From Planctomycetales bacterium (GTDB lineage Bacteria; Planctomycetota; Planctomycetia; Isosphaerales; Isosphaeraceae), in assembly GCA_027452145.1 (NCBI GenBank), contig DAIDHB010000254.1, forward strand, positions 1-32,659: 32,659 nucleotides of DNA, given 5' to 3'. Below are positions 8,501 through 15,419 of this stretch, piece by piece. Position numbers and translations under genes: made by a program. The notes under the pieces were generated by a model. That model saw nothing but the letters and a program-made list of their open reading frames with translations. It had not been told where the DNA came from and did no database searches. How positions within the stretch are numbered: the stretch's first letter is position 1; each line of letters begins with the position of its first letter.

Positions 8501-10472
8501 CGTCGGGACCGACCTCGACGTCCGACGGCCGGAAGTTCGGGTCGCGCGACGAGAGGATCGGCTCGAGTTCGGTGCCGGCCAGGCTGGCGCCCTTGTCCTC
8601 GATCTTGTAGCGGAGGATTCCCTGGAAGCCGATGACGTTGGGGACGAGCAGGTTGCCCTGGAACTCCTCAGGGAAGTGGCGGCTGCTGAGGAACTCGAGG
8701 CCCGGCGTCGGCCGGGTGCGCTGCTGGTAGACCTGCGGCGGGTGGTTGTGCTTGCTGGGATACTCGACGTGGCCCGAGAACAGGGTGCCGTGATAGGGGT
8801 TCGATCCGGTGCCGTCGACGATGATGTCCTGGCCCCAGCGGTCGAACGCATGGCCGTGCGGGTTGGCGAAGCCGTACGAGACGTAGACCTCGAACTTCTG
8901 CGACTTCGGCTCGTAGCGATAGACCCCGGCGTTCGAGCAGCGCACGGGCGGGCCGTACGGCGTCTCGACCTGGGTCTGGTGGAATGTGCCCTCCTGCCAG
9001 TACAGGGCGCCGCCGGGATCGAGCTGGAAGCTGTTGGCGGTGTGGTGGGTATCGGCCGAGTCGAGGCCCGAGAGAATCCGCTGGCGGACGTCGGCGCGGT
9101 CGTCGCCGTCGGTGTCCTTGAGGAACATCAGGTCGGGCGCCTGGGCGACCAGGACGCCGCCGTTGGCGAACTCGAAGCCGGTCGGGCAGTGGAGGCCGCC
9201 GGCGAAGACGATCCGGCGGTCGGCCTTGCCGTCGCCGTCGGTGTCCTCGAGGATCAGGAGCTTGTCGTCCATCGGCTCCTTGGGCTTCCAGTGCGGGTAC
9301 GTCGGCCAGCAGGCGACCCAGAGGCGGCCCTTCGCGTCGAACGACATCTGCACCGGCTTGGCCAGCTCGGGGAACTCCTTCTCGGAGGCGAACAGGTTGA
9401 TCTCGAGGTTCTTGCCGAGCGTCATCTCGCCGATGGCCTGTTCGCCGCTGAGGAAGACGTGCTCGCCGTTGGGACCTGTGCCGGGCTTGTTGGTCTTCAC
9501 GGGGATGAACGGCGGGGTATTCGAGTCGTCGACCGCCACGTCGTGCCCTTGCGCGACGCCCCAGATCCGATGGTCGCGGTTGGCCGTCATGACGTCGAGC
9601 ACCTCCATTTCGCGCTGGGCGACCACGCGATTGGTCTGGCCGTCCACGAAGCTCAGGTCGGCGCGGCCGCCGAAGATCGAGTAGCCGTCGACCGTGCGAT
9701 AGCGGTTGAACCAGTAGTGGTTCTTGTCGAGCACGGCCTGGCGGAGCGAGCGGAGGCGGTCCGCATTGACGGACCATTGCCCGGGGGCGATCCCTTCGAT
9801 GATCACGCGGGCGAGTTCGTTGTTACCGCCTTCGGTCAGGTGGATGCCATTGATCGTGAGGGGCTTTGAAGACCGTTGGTACAGGTTCAGGCTCGGCTGA
9901 AACAGGTCGATGAAGTCGACCTCGTTGGCCCTGGCGACCGTCGCCATCGCGGCCGTATAGAGCCGGATTCGCTCGTTGACGGGCTCGGCGTCGGGCAGGT
10001 CGCGGCCCCGCGGCGCCTCCATGGCGATCGGCGAGAAAACCACCAGCCGGGGGGCGGACTTGCCGTTGTACTTTTGCCCCAGGGTCCGCTTGATGAAGGT
10101 GTCGAGGTCCTTCTTGAACGCCTCGAGTCCGGCCTGGCCGCGGTGGGATTCGTTGTAGCCGAAGAATGCGAACACGACGTCGGCCTTCGTGCGAGTGAGC
10201 CAGTCGTCCGGGGTTCCGAAGTCGGCCGAACGGATGCGCACTGTCAGTTCATCGCCCGAGAAGCCGAGGTTGCGGATCACGAGGTTGTGTTCGGGGAACC
10301 GCGCCTGGAGCATGGTCTCCAGCCAGCCGTCATGCTGCATCCGGTCGGCCAGGGTATTGCCGATGATCGCGATGTGGTCGCCCTTGTTGATCTCGATCGC
10401 GTCGGCGGGCATCGGCGCGAGCCAGATAACGGCCGCGCCCAGGATGGCAGAGACGGAGCAGCGTCGACTCAT
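5532..10472 (-). CDS. Giant exported PVC-type haem-binding protein: SGNH, propeller, HEAT, discoidin, cupredoxin, cytochrome c
   Basis: 1646 residues with a signal peptide (1-25, ending PADA). In order: an SGNH-hydrolase-like domain (about 30-230; GNT at 38-40 where GDS is expected, GYNES around N107, NGIHL with H211); a PVC membrane-bound dehydrogenase-type beta-propeller (about 345-700) with two calcium-loop motifs, DTDGDGKAD (410) and DTDGDDRAD (453); HEAT-like repeats (about 708-1050); a discoidin/F5-8C-like sugar-binding domain (about 1068-1195); more HEAT repeats; an azurin-like cupredoxin (about 1325-1450) with ligands H1358, C1426, H1431 and M1435 in the C-x4-H-x3-M arrangement; and a cytochrome c domain with CVACH at 1507-1511 and likely axial Met in SIMPKG (M1607). 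It probably acts in the periplasm, oxidising or binding a polysaccharide-derived substrate and passing electrons through copper to haem (inference). It is divergent from an ECF sigma gene. Confidence 0.93.
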   Translation of the reverse strand: MSRRCSVSAILGAAVIWLAPMPADAIEINKGDHIAIIGNTLADRMQHDGWLETMLQARFPEHNLVIRNLGFSGDELTVRIRSADFGTPDDWLTRTKADVVFAFFGYNESHRGQAGLEAFKKDLDTFIKRTLGQKYNGKSAPRLVVFSPIAMEAPRGRDLPDAEPVNERIRLYTAAMATVARANEVDFIDLFQPSLNLYQRSSKPLTINGIHLTEGGNNELARVIIEGIAPGQWSVNADRLRSLRQAVLDKNHYWFNRYRTVDGYSIFGGRADLSFVDGQTNRVVAQREMEVLDVMTANRDHRIWGVAQGHDVAVDDSNTPPFIPVKTNKPGTGPNGEHVFLSGEQAIGEMTLGKNLEINLFASEKEFPELAKPVQMSFDAKGRLWVACWPTYPHWKPKEPMDDKLLILEDTDGDGKADRRIVFAGGLHCPTGFEFANGGVLVAQAPDLMFLKDTDGDDRADVRQRILSGLDSADTHHTANSFQLDPGGALYWQEGTFHQTQVETPYGPPVRCSNAGVYRYEPKSQKFEVYVSYGFANPHGHAFDRWGQDIIVDGTGSNPYHGTLFSGHVEYPSKHNHPPQVYQQRTRPTPGLEFLSSRHFPEEFQGNLLVPNVIGFQGILRYKIEDKGASLAGTELEPILSSRDPNFRPSDVEVGPDGAIYFLDWQNPIIGHMQHNLRDPSRDRIHGRVYRITYKGRALSIPPRIAGAPIDELLRLLKHPEDRVRYRARTELGTRDTAQVVAALGNWVARLDANDPDHEHHLTEALWAHQYQDVVNLELLDRVLAARDPHARAAATRVLCDWRDRVPDALDRLKKLAADPAPLVRLEAVRAASFFPAAEAIEVPLISAESPTDPYLDYTRDETMRALDPYWRKAMAAGQPIAMTSEAGTRFLLGRLGLDDLLKLKRTGAIDRELLRRKGVRDEVRTDALGHLAKLDRKPVLDELIAAIKVLDDPASDDVDPVAFDLGRLLTGRAPAELTAARRDLEALATTGKRPVTRQLGYLALIAADNGVDRAWTLASHSPRSLVDLVMAMPAIRDPGQRAALYPRVRPLLDGSPQPAGRQAKPAAEGRYVRVELRGRRTLTLAEVEVRSDGRNIAPSGKATQKNTAYGGVASRAIDGNKNGDYGSGGQTHTEENTPNPWWELDLGAEYPIESISIWNRTDDNFFRRLNRYTLKVLDGDRKVAFEADNLPARRDVATTQVGGTGTEGTVRRAAMIALTSVRGKEAETFRALAKFVRGEGSVRSAAIEAIARIPVAEWPADEAGPTLDALLAYIKTIPTPDRTSAAALDALQLGDSLASLLPPDRAKQVRRELGDLGVRVIRLGTVTDQMLFNLDRIAAQAGKPVEIVFENSDIMPHNFVVTKPGALQEVGLLGESSSTQPGALERNYVPQTDKILLASRLLAPRESQKLDFTAPSRPGVYPYVCTYPGHWRRMYGAFYVVEDIAAYLADPTGYLASHPLPILDDLLKNNRPRKEWAFADLASSVADLGAGRSFANGKQIFEVASCVACHKLNGAGTAIGPDLAQLDAKMTPTEILRNLLDPSAKVDEKYQTHSFILKSGKTVTGLILEETPERIKVIENPLAKAAPVIIERDEIDERKRSTVSIMPKGLLDRLTKEEILDLVAYIAARGHSGAPVFQGLHDHKH

Positions 10473-10588
10473 GGCGGTGGGTCCCAGAGGGCAGGGGTTG
10501 CAGGCTCGCGGACCGGCTTCGGCGCCGGCCAGGACGATCCGGACGGCCGGTCCTGGAGGCTGCGCCGGAATCCTAGGGTGAGCCGGTC

Positions 10589-10594
10589 ATTATA
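10589..10594 (-). promoter_or_regulatory. Candidate -10 box (TATAAT) for the giant haem/copper protein
   Basis: On the minus strand the sequence AGTTATAATGAC contains a perfect TATAAT, about 117 bp before the ATG at 10472, in otherwise GC-rich DNA. No good -35 hexamer is present at 16-18 bp, so confidence is limited. Confidence 0.35.
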
Positions 10595-10660
10595 ACTGTC
10601 CCGGCCGCAGATGCGAGGCGCGACCGGCGACGGCAACCGCTCCGATCCAGGGATTCCTGG

Positions 10661-10681
10661 CCCTCGAATTTATTTTGAGGG
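10661..10681. promoter_or_regulatory. AT-centred hairpin/operator-like repeat upstream of the ECF sigma gene
   Basis: CCCTCGAA and TTTGAGGG (10661-10668 and 10674-10681) form an 8-bp inverted repeat with one G-T pair around TTTAT. It is about 60 bp before the sigma factor ATG at 10740, inside the divergent 267-bp spacer. The AT-rich centre could also be a -10 region. Confidence 0.3.
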
Positions 10682-10739
10682 AGTTCCGGTGGCGGCCGGG
10701 TACTTCCATGGAGATACGATCCCGAGCGGAGGGTGTTTG

Positions 10740-12149
10740 ATGGCACAGATCGGTGCAGGCGGAGCGATCCGGCGGATCCAGACTCTGTGGGATGCGGGGA
10801 CGGTCGCCTCGCTCGACGACGCGGGGTTGCTGGAGCGCTTCGTCACGCGCGACGCGACCGCCGAGGTCGCGTTCGCCGACCTGGTGCGCCGGCATGCGCC
10901 GATGGTGCTGCGCGTCTGCCGCGACGTCACCGGCGACCCGCACGAGGCCGAGGATGCCGCGCAGGTCACCTTCCTGGTCCTGGCCCGGCAGGCCCGATCC
11001 ATCCGGCGAGGCGAGTCACTGGCGAACTGGCTGTTCGGCACGGCCCGACGTGTTGCGGCCCGGTCGGTGCGCGATGCGGTCCGTCGCCGCAGGCATGAGC
11101 ACCGATATGCCAGGACCGTTGAGTGGCAGAAGGAATCGGACAGGTCGGTCTACCTTGTGGGAGACCGGTGGGCTGTGCTCCACGAGGAGCTGGGCCGCCT
11201 GCCCGAGCGCTACCGGACCCCGATCATCCTGTGCGACCTGGAGGGCCTGACACACGAGCGGGCGGCCGCTGTGCTCGGCTGTCCGCTGAAGACCCTCCAG
11301 ACACGGCTCGACCGCGGTCGCGATCGCCTGCGCGAGCGATTGCAGCGGCGCGGGGTGGCTCAGGAGGCGGTGATCCCGGCCGGCGCGCCCTCGGCCGTGC
11401 CGACCGAGTGGGCCGGCAGGACGACCGCCGCCGCGATCGAGGTCGTAGCGGGTCGAGGAGTGGCGACGTTGGTTTCCGGGGCCGTGGACAGTCTACTGCG
11501 AGGAGTCAATCGTGCCATGATCCTTTCACGTCTGTTGCGAATTGCCGCCGTTCTTGTCCTGGTCGGCGTGGGCGTTTCCGCCGGTCTGAGCTTCGCCCTC
11601 GCGCCGGGCTCCCCCCGGCGGCAAACATCGAGGCCGGCGCAGGGCAGTCCCGGGACCACTCCGATCACGGTCCGCGGCCGGGCGATCGATGGGGCGGGCC
11701 GGCCGGTCGCGGGAGCGACGATCTACCTGGTCTCGACCAACGGCAAGGACGGCCTGCTGGGCACGACGATGACCGACCGGGAAGGCGGCTATCTCTTCCG
11801 ACATGCCCGGCTTCCCGTCTCGCGCTGGGGCGAGGAGCCGGACGCCCCACGGCAGGGGACGTTCCAGGTCTACGGCACCGCGTCAGGCCTCGGTCGACGC
11901 CGCCGATACGAAGGATCGCGCCGCGGTACGAAGGATCGCGCCGCCGTGGCGGGCGATGAGCCATTTGCCGCTCCTGTCCTTGTCCTTCTCCCCGCTCGGC
12001 TCGGCCATGACTCGTCCTGCTCCTTCCTTGCGGGAGATCTCTCGCCGAGCGGGCGTCTCGACCGCGACCGTCCCTGGACGATCCTCCATCATGATATCGG
12101 ATTGCCGTGCGCCCCGGAATCACGGAACTCTGGCCGCGGGCACTCCTGA
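10740..12149 (+). CDS. ECF RNA polymerase sigma factor with membrane anchor; C-terminal regulatory domain disrupted
   Basis: 469 residues from the ATG at 10740, preceded by GGAGGG. Region sigma2 is at about 41-115 (FADLVRRHAPMVLRVC, EAEDAAQVTFLVLAR) and sigma4 at about 146-203 (LPERYRTPIILCDLEGLTHERAA, then KTLQTRLDRGRDRLRERL). A transmembrane helix lies at about 262-288, followed by a carboxypeptidase-regulatory-like beta domain (TPITVRGRAIDGAGRPVAGATIYLVS, 308-383). From about residue 384 (nucleotide 11890) the frame turns into low-quality Arg-rich sequence, where the DNA on the other strand and in another frame matches remnants of two unrelated genes. The last about 85 residues are therefore junk read-through and the native domain is lost. 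The sigma part is intact and could still work. Planctomycetes have many ECF factors with such C-terminal extensions thought to sense envelope signals (known). Confidence 0.85.
   Translation: MAQIGAGGAIRRIQTLWDAGTVASLDDAGLLERFVTRDATAEVAFADLVRRHAPMVLRVCRDVTGDPHEAEDAAQVTFLVLARQARSIRRGESLANWLFGTARRVAARSVRDAVRRRRHEHRYARTVEWQKESDRSVYLVGDRWAVLHEELGRLPERYRTPIILCDLEGLTHERAAAVLGCPLKTLQTRLDRGRDRLRERLQRRGVAQEAVIPAGAPSAVPTEWAGRTTAAAIEVVAGRGVATLVSGAVDSLLRGVNRAMILSRLLRIAAVLVLVGVGVSAGLSFALAPGSPRRQTSRPAQGSPGTTPITVRGRAIDGAGRPVAGATIYLVSTNGKDGLLGTTMTDREGGYLFRHARLPVSRWGEEPDAPRQGTFQVYGTASGLGRRRRYEGSRRGTKDRAAVAGDEPFAAPVLVLLPARLGHDSSCSFLAGDLSPSGRLDRDRPWTILHHDIGLPCAPESRNSGRGHS
11896..12008 (-). pseudogene. 5' remnant of an Rpn/PD-(D/E)XK transposase-like gene
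   Basis: On the minus strand an ATG at 12008, with AAGGAG upstream, opens a frame reading EKDKDRSGKWLIARHGGAIL. From memory this resembles the start of a large planctomycete family annotated as Rpn-like or transposase-related proteins. After GAILR a 20-bp tandem duplication shifts the frame, and the continuation (IGGV) appears in another frame. Homology ends near 11896, where it abuts the sigma gene. About 30 codons survive. The family assignment is from memory and unproven. Confidence 0.4.
11907..11946. repeat. 20-bp tandem duplication
   Basis: The 18-base core TACGAAGGATCGCGCCGC occurs at 11907-11924 and again at 11927-11944, giving a 20-bp period. Since 20 is not a multiple of three, it breaks the minus-strand frame that reads GAILR and joins it to IGGV in another frame. 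Confidence 0.8.
12007..12072 (+). pseudogene. Fragment of a LacI-type regulator (helix-turn-helix only)
   Basis: The plus-strand frame from 12007 reads MTRPAP followed by SLREISRRAGVSTATV, which fits the LacI-family DNA-binding signature closely (consensus of the type LKDIAxxAGVSxATVS). Immediately after TV the match stops (PGRSS) and no ligand-binding domain follows, so only 22 codons remain. It overlaps the start codon of the opposite-strand remnant. It is probably debris from rearrangement. Confidence 0.45.
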
Positions 12150-12223
12150 TGCAGCACGGGTCCGGGCGTCGGACCGAGTCTGTCGTCGGCACGGACCGAT
12201 CCGGCGCCCAGACGCTTTCTCCA

Positions 12224-14020
12224 TCACGAATCCTCGTTGAGGAGGCCGGCGTTGTAGAGGGAGTTCTCGAAGAACGAGCGATACTCGTATTCGCTCATCT
12301 GCTGAACATATACGATGCTGCCGTTCGGAAGCACCTCGATCGATTGTCCGGCCGTATTGTTCCCGCTCCCGAGGCCCCCGGACGTGAAGGCCAGGTTGCC
12401 GTTGGGGAGCATCTCCGAGCTGCCGAGAAAGAACGAGTAGTTGCCCAGGTCGGCGTTCACCGCCAGGGTCGCCGTCATGTTCTGCTCGTTGAGGATCCAC
12501 TCCTGCCCGCGGCTGTGCGCCGTGCTGTCGTGCAACTGGCGGGTGTTGCCGTCGTCGAAGACCAGCAGGGTATTGGCGTTAATCATGCGCGCGTCGTGCT
12601 GGTGGCTGAACCACGGCCAGTAGGTGTTGCCGGCGATTGGCTGGAAGTTGCCGCCCTGGCCCAGCTTCCAGATGACATGGCCGTTGCCGGCCCCGCCCGC
12701 GTAGTCGATCTTGATGACCCAGTCCTGGCTGCGGAGGGAGACGATCAGGTTGTTATCCCCGGGCGAGAAGCTCACGGCGTTGGCGTGCAGCCAGTCGTTC
12801 GGCTTCGAGAAGTCCGTGCCGATCCGGTTGGTGTTCAGCCAGCGGAAGGAATTCCAGACCCAGGAGACCTGAAGGTTCGGATCCAGTACGAGGACCTCGG
12901 CGCCGATGAAATGGGTGGGACGCCCGTGGTATTCGACGACCTTCTTCGTGGCGGCGAGGACGACCGTGTCACCGTTGGGCAGGAGCTTGGCCTCGTGGTC
13001 GAAATCGATGATCCGCGGCTTGTGCATCGCGGCCAGTTCGGCGTTGACGGCCTGAATGTTCGTCTGGCGCAGCGGGTCGCCGGCCAGATCGATCTGCCGC
13101 AGGGTGTCATAGCCCCCGGGCACGCCGGTGCGCGTGCCGCCCAGCAGCATCACCGTGCCGCCCGGCTCGAGGTTTGTGGCGTAGCTGGGGAAGTTGTTGT
13201 GCTTGTAATCATAGTACCAGAGAAACTGGCCGTTCAGGTTGGTTGCGATGGTGTTGTTCTGGATCCCCATGTGCAAGATCATGTTCTGGCCCAGGTCGGT
13301 GCCGGGGGCCGGTGGCTGCACCACTGTAAACTTGGGAAAGATCATGTCCTTCGGCAAGCTTCCGGTGGCGAAGGTCAGCGGAGCCGAGACCGTCCCATTG
13401 TCCAGGGCGTAACGCATCAAATAAGTCGTATTCGGCAGCATGCCGGCCACGATGAAGTTCGTGCTCGTGCCGGGGACGATCGGCTCCGGCGCGGTATTCT
13501 GCCACGACGGGTTGGGACCCTGCTGGGCGAACTGGACGTACATCGAGGCGCCGGGCGATGGCGGTGCGCTGAAGAGGGCGACCAACGGGTTGGCCATGGG
13601 GCTGACGACCGCGGTATTACCCGTCACGTGTGTCTGCGCCGTGTACAGCGCGGCGGCGGTCTCGATCTTCCTCTTGAGATAGCCGTTCTTGACGACCACC
13701 TGGATCTCGTAGGTCCCCTGCTGCATGGGATTCCAGATGAAGCTGTTCGCGTTGCTGAAATCCTGAACGATGTGGAGCGGCCCGCCCGGTTGACCGACGC
13801 TGTACTGGTAGACGGGGTTTTGCCCATGGCCGCTGGCCGTCGCCGTCCACATGACCGGCGCTCCGACGTACGGGACGGGCGGCGCCGTGTCGCTCAGCGT
13901 GACCGACAGCAGGCAGCGATCCTCCAGGGCCGTGCAAGACGGCCGAACCTGACGGGGAGAACGAGCCGGGGCGGGCTGGGTCGCGGTCTGCCGGCGAACT
14001 GGCGTGACGAGTGGCCACAT
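12224..14020 (-). CDS. Arylsulfotransferase (ASST)-like exported protein with LEDRCLLS motif
   Basis: 598 residues. The N-terminus carries TALEDRCLLSV at 30-40, a planctomycete variant of the LEPRVLLS-type export-associated motif, in place of a classic signal peptide. Residues about 45-220 are two beta-sandwich modules (fibronectin-like; PMQQGTYEIQVVV). Residues about 240-590 form a beta-propeller of the arylsulfotransferase type, with repeated LLPNGD/LPNGN blades (347, 538, 564) and conserved histidines in DFDHEAKLLPNGD (H342), DWLHANAVSF (H412) and SHQHDARMINANTLL (H475). One of these would be the transiently sulfated histidine of PAPS-independent ASST enzymes (family knowledge). Only two Cys are present, both N-terminal, so the disulfide known from enterobacterial ASST is absent. 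Substrate unknown; a binding-only role is possible. Confidence 0.8.
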   Translation of the reverse strand: MWPLVTPVRRQTATQPAPARSPRQVRPSCTALEDRCLLSVTLSDTAPPVPYVGAPVMWTATASGHGQNPVYQYSVGQPGGPLHIVQDFSNANSFIWNPMQQGTYEIQVVVKNGYLKRKIETAAALYTAQTHVTGNTAVVSPMANPLVALFSAPPSPGASMYVQFAQQGPNPSWQNTAPEPIVPGTSTNFIVAGMLPNTTYLMRYALDNGTVSAPLTFATGSLPKDMIFPKFTVVQPPAPGTDLGQNMILHMGIQNNTIATNLNGQFLWYYDYKHNNFPSYATNLEPGGTVMLLGGTRTGVPGGYDTLRQIDLAGDPLRQTNIQAVNAELAAMHKPRIIDFDHEAKLLPNGDTVVLAATKKVVEYHGRPTHFIGAEVLVLDPNLQVSWVWNSFRWLNTNRIGTDFSKPNDWLHANAVSFSPGDNNLIVSLRSQDWVIKIDYAGGAGNGHVIWKLGQGGNFQPIAGNTYWPWFSHQHDARMINANTLLVFDDGNTRQLHDSTAHSRGQEWILNEQNMTATLAVNADLGNYSFFLGSSEMLPNGNLAFTSGGLGSGNNTAGQSIEVLPNGSIVYVQQMSEYEYRSFFENSLYNAGLLNEDS

Positions 14021-14638
14021 GAGCAGGATTCCTCAATCGCGTGATGGCAGGGCCGGGAACGAGCCTTCGAGACCCTCCACTGCCAGATGGTTGTGGTGCG
14101 CCCTGATCCTGATGGCGCGGGCAAGAATCGACTCCAATGGTGCCCGTGAGCCGCTCCTGAACGGCTGGGTCCTCAACTCAGGACATCAGCCCTCGAAGAG
14201 TTCGAAGCGTTACGCGGGGATCGAATCCCCAGGTCCTGGGGTTCTCTTCGGGCTCTCGGAACGACCGGTGCCGGCAAGACGTCATGATGGAACCACTTGC
14301 CGCCTCACCACCCTTTTACCAGAGGACCTTCCTCAACAGGCGTTCTCGGAACATGGCACAGGCCTGGCAGAATAGAAAGAATACAGTAAATCGGTAGCCT
14401 GTGTCGACTTTTCTTGGTAAGATAAGAAAAAACGGAGAGTTCGCTGAGCACTACCAGGCCGAACGGGCGGAAGGCGCTCGATGCGAGCCGCGTCTCACCC
14501 TCATCCGCCTTTCGGGGACCTTGGACCACGGATCACCGGCCACCGACGATTTGCACGCCCGCCCCAATTCTGGGATCATGGCGTGGTCTGGCGCAAAGGC
14601 GAGATCCGTTTCAGGTTGGTCCGAGGGGAGCCCGAGTC
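14021..14638. other. 618-bp intergenic region without a convincing gene
   Basis: It lies between the divergent ASST-like gene and the small gene at 14639. It contains an AT-rich island at about 14370-14440, unusual against the GC-rich background, that probably holds promoters. A stem-loop GGGG-ATCGAAT-CCCC at 14216-14230 resembles a tRNA T-arm but has no tRNA around it. Short frames here lack family-like sequence. Confidence 0.5.
14378..14407 (-). promoter_or_regulatory. Candidate sigma70-like promoter for the ASST-like gene
   Basis: On the minus strand TCGACA (five of six to TTGACA) at 14402-14407 is separated by 18 bp from TATTCT at 14378-14383. It lies in the AT-rich island, about 360 bp upstream of the ATG at 14020. 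The long leader makes this tentative. Confidence 0.3.
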
Positions 14639-14911
14639 ATGCCGAGTCGACGCGACGCGAGCGAGGTCCTCGATCGCGACTTCCTGGAGGCGCGCTGCAA
14701 GGTCCTGGAGCTGGCGGCGACCCTCGACCGGATCGACCGAGCCCCTGCTCATCAGGGCGACGGCCCCGACGCCCGCCTGGGGCAGCTCCGCCGCGCCATC
14801 GACGCGCTGGCCGAGCCTGGCCCCGGTCGTGCCGAGACGATTCAGCGCATCTTCTCGCTCGACTATGACCCCGCCTGGCGGCGCAATCTCGAAGTGCCGC
14901 GGTCGCGCTGA
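14639..14911 (+). CDS. Small conserved-looking protein of unknown function
   Basis: 90 residues. The ATG at 14639 has a strong AGGGGAG ribosome site about 8 bp upstream. The protein is soluble and mostly helical: DRDFLEARCKVLELAATLD, then RLGQLRRAIDALAE, and a C-terminal IQRIFSLDYDPAWRRNL. There is no signal peptide, Cys pair or catalytic motif. Planctomycete genomes seem to carry related proteins of the same size with a DYDPxWR-like ending (from memory, not checked). It stands alone between two regions without genes. The function cannot be inferred. Confidence 0.7.
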   Translation: MPSRRDASEVLDRDFLEARCKVLELAATLDRIDRAPAHQGDGPDARLGQLRRAIDALAEPGPGRAETIQRIFSLDYDPAWRRNLEVPRSR

Positions 14912-15419
14912 TCGGCAGCATCGTGGGCCGCTACCGCCCATGAGCTTGTCCCGCTCCGACAGGACTTCCCGGTCGGTCCGGAGGGCGAGCCGCCCGGCAG
15001 CGACGGATTCCGCGATCGCGACCCGCGAGACCGGGATTCTCGCGACGCTCGCGATGGAAGTCTTCGCTCCCGATCGCCCGACAGAGACTGCCCCCGGCGT
15101 TCCCCATTTCGTGGAGCGTGCCCGCAGCCTGAACGGTCCGGGTCGCTGAGCGTCTCGAAGACCGCCAAACCGGCCGCGATGGGCCTCGACGCCCGCGCGA
15201 TCGAGGATCGACTGAAGCCGACCGAAGGCGCTCTGCTTCCTCGGGCGGATCGTGAACGAATAACGGCGCCGACAGTGCCCGGGTGCTTCTCGAGGCGGGA
15301 AACGTGAGGATCGCCAGCGACGCGGCATTATTCCAGGATGGAGGGCACGACGACCGGCCGCGGAATGGGGCGAGGACTTCACCATCGCGACGAGACGGAC
15401 GCAAACGGAACGGCTGTCG
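14912..15419. other. 508-bp region without a supported gene
   Basis: Open frames exist on both strands because of the high G+C content, but their translations are Arg/Ser/Pro-rich and show no family signature. I see no repeat, RNA gene or promoter I would defend. It could be degraded coding sequence downstream of the small gene or the leader of the sigma factor gene at 15420. Confidence 0.5.

Noticed and set aside
7074..9869. Long open plus-strand frame of about 930 codons opposite the giant protein
   Set aside because: Its translation is Val/Ala/Arg/Gly-rich with no family signature, and the minus strand has unambiguous domains. It is a GC-driven antisense shadow.
12107..14044. 645-codon plus-strand frame opposite the ASST-like gene
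   Set aside because: Antisense shadow; composition is low complexity and the opposite strand carries the recognisable protein.
14216..14230. GGGG-ATCGAAT-CCCC stem resembling a tRNA T-arm
   Set aside because: Only four base pairs, no adjacent acceptor, anticodon or D arms, and no CCA end. Not a tRNA.
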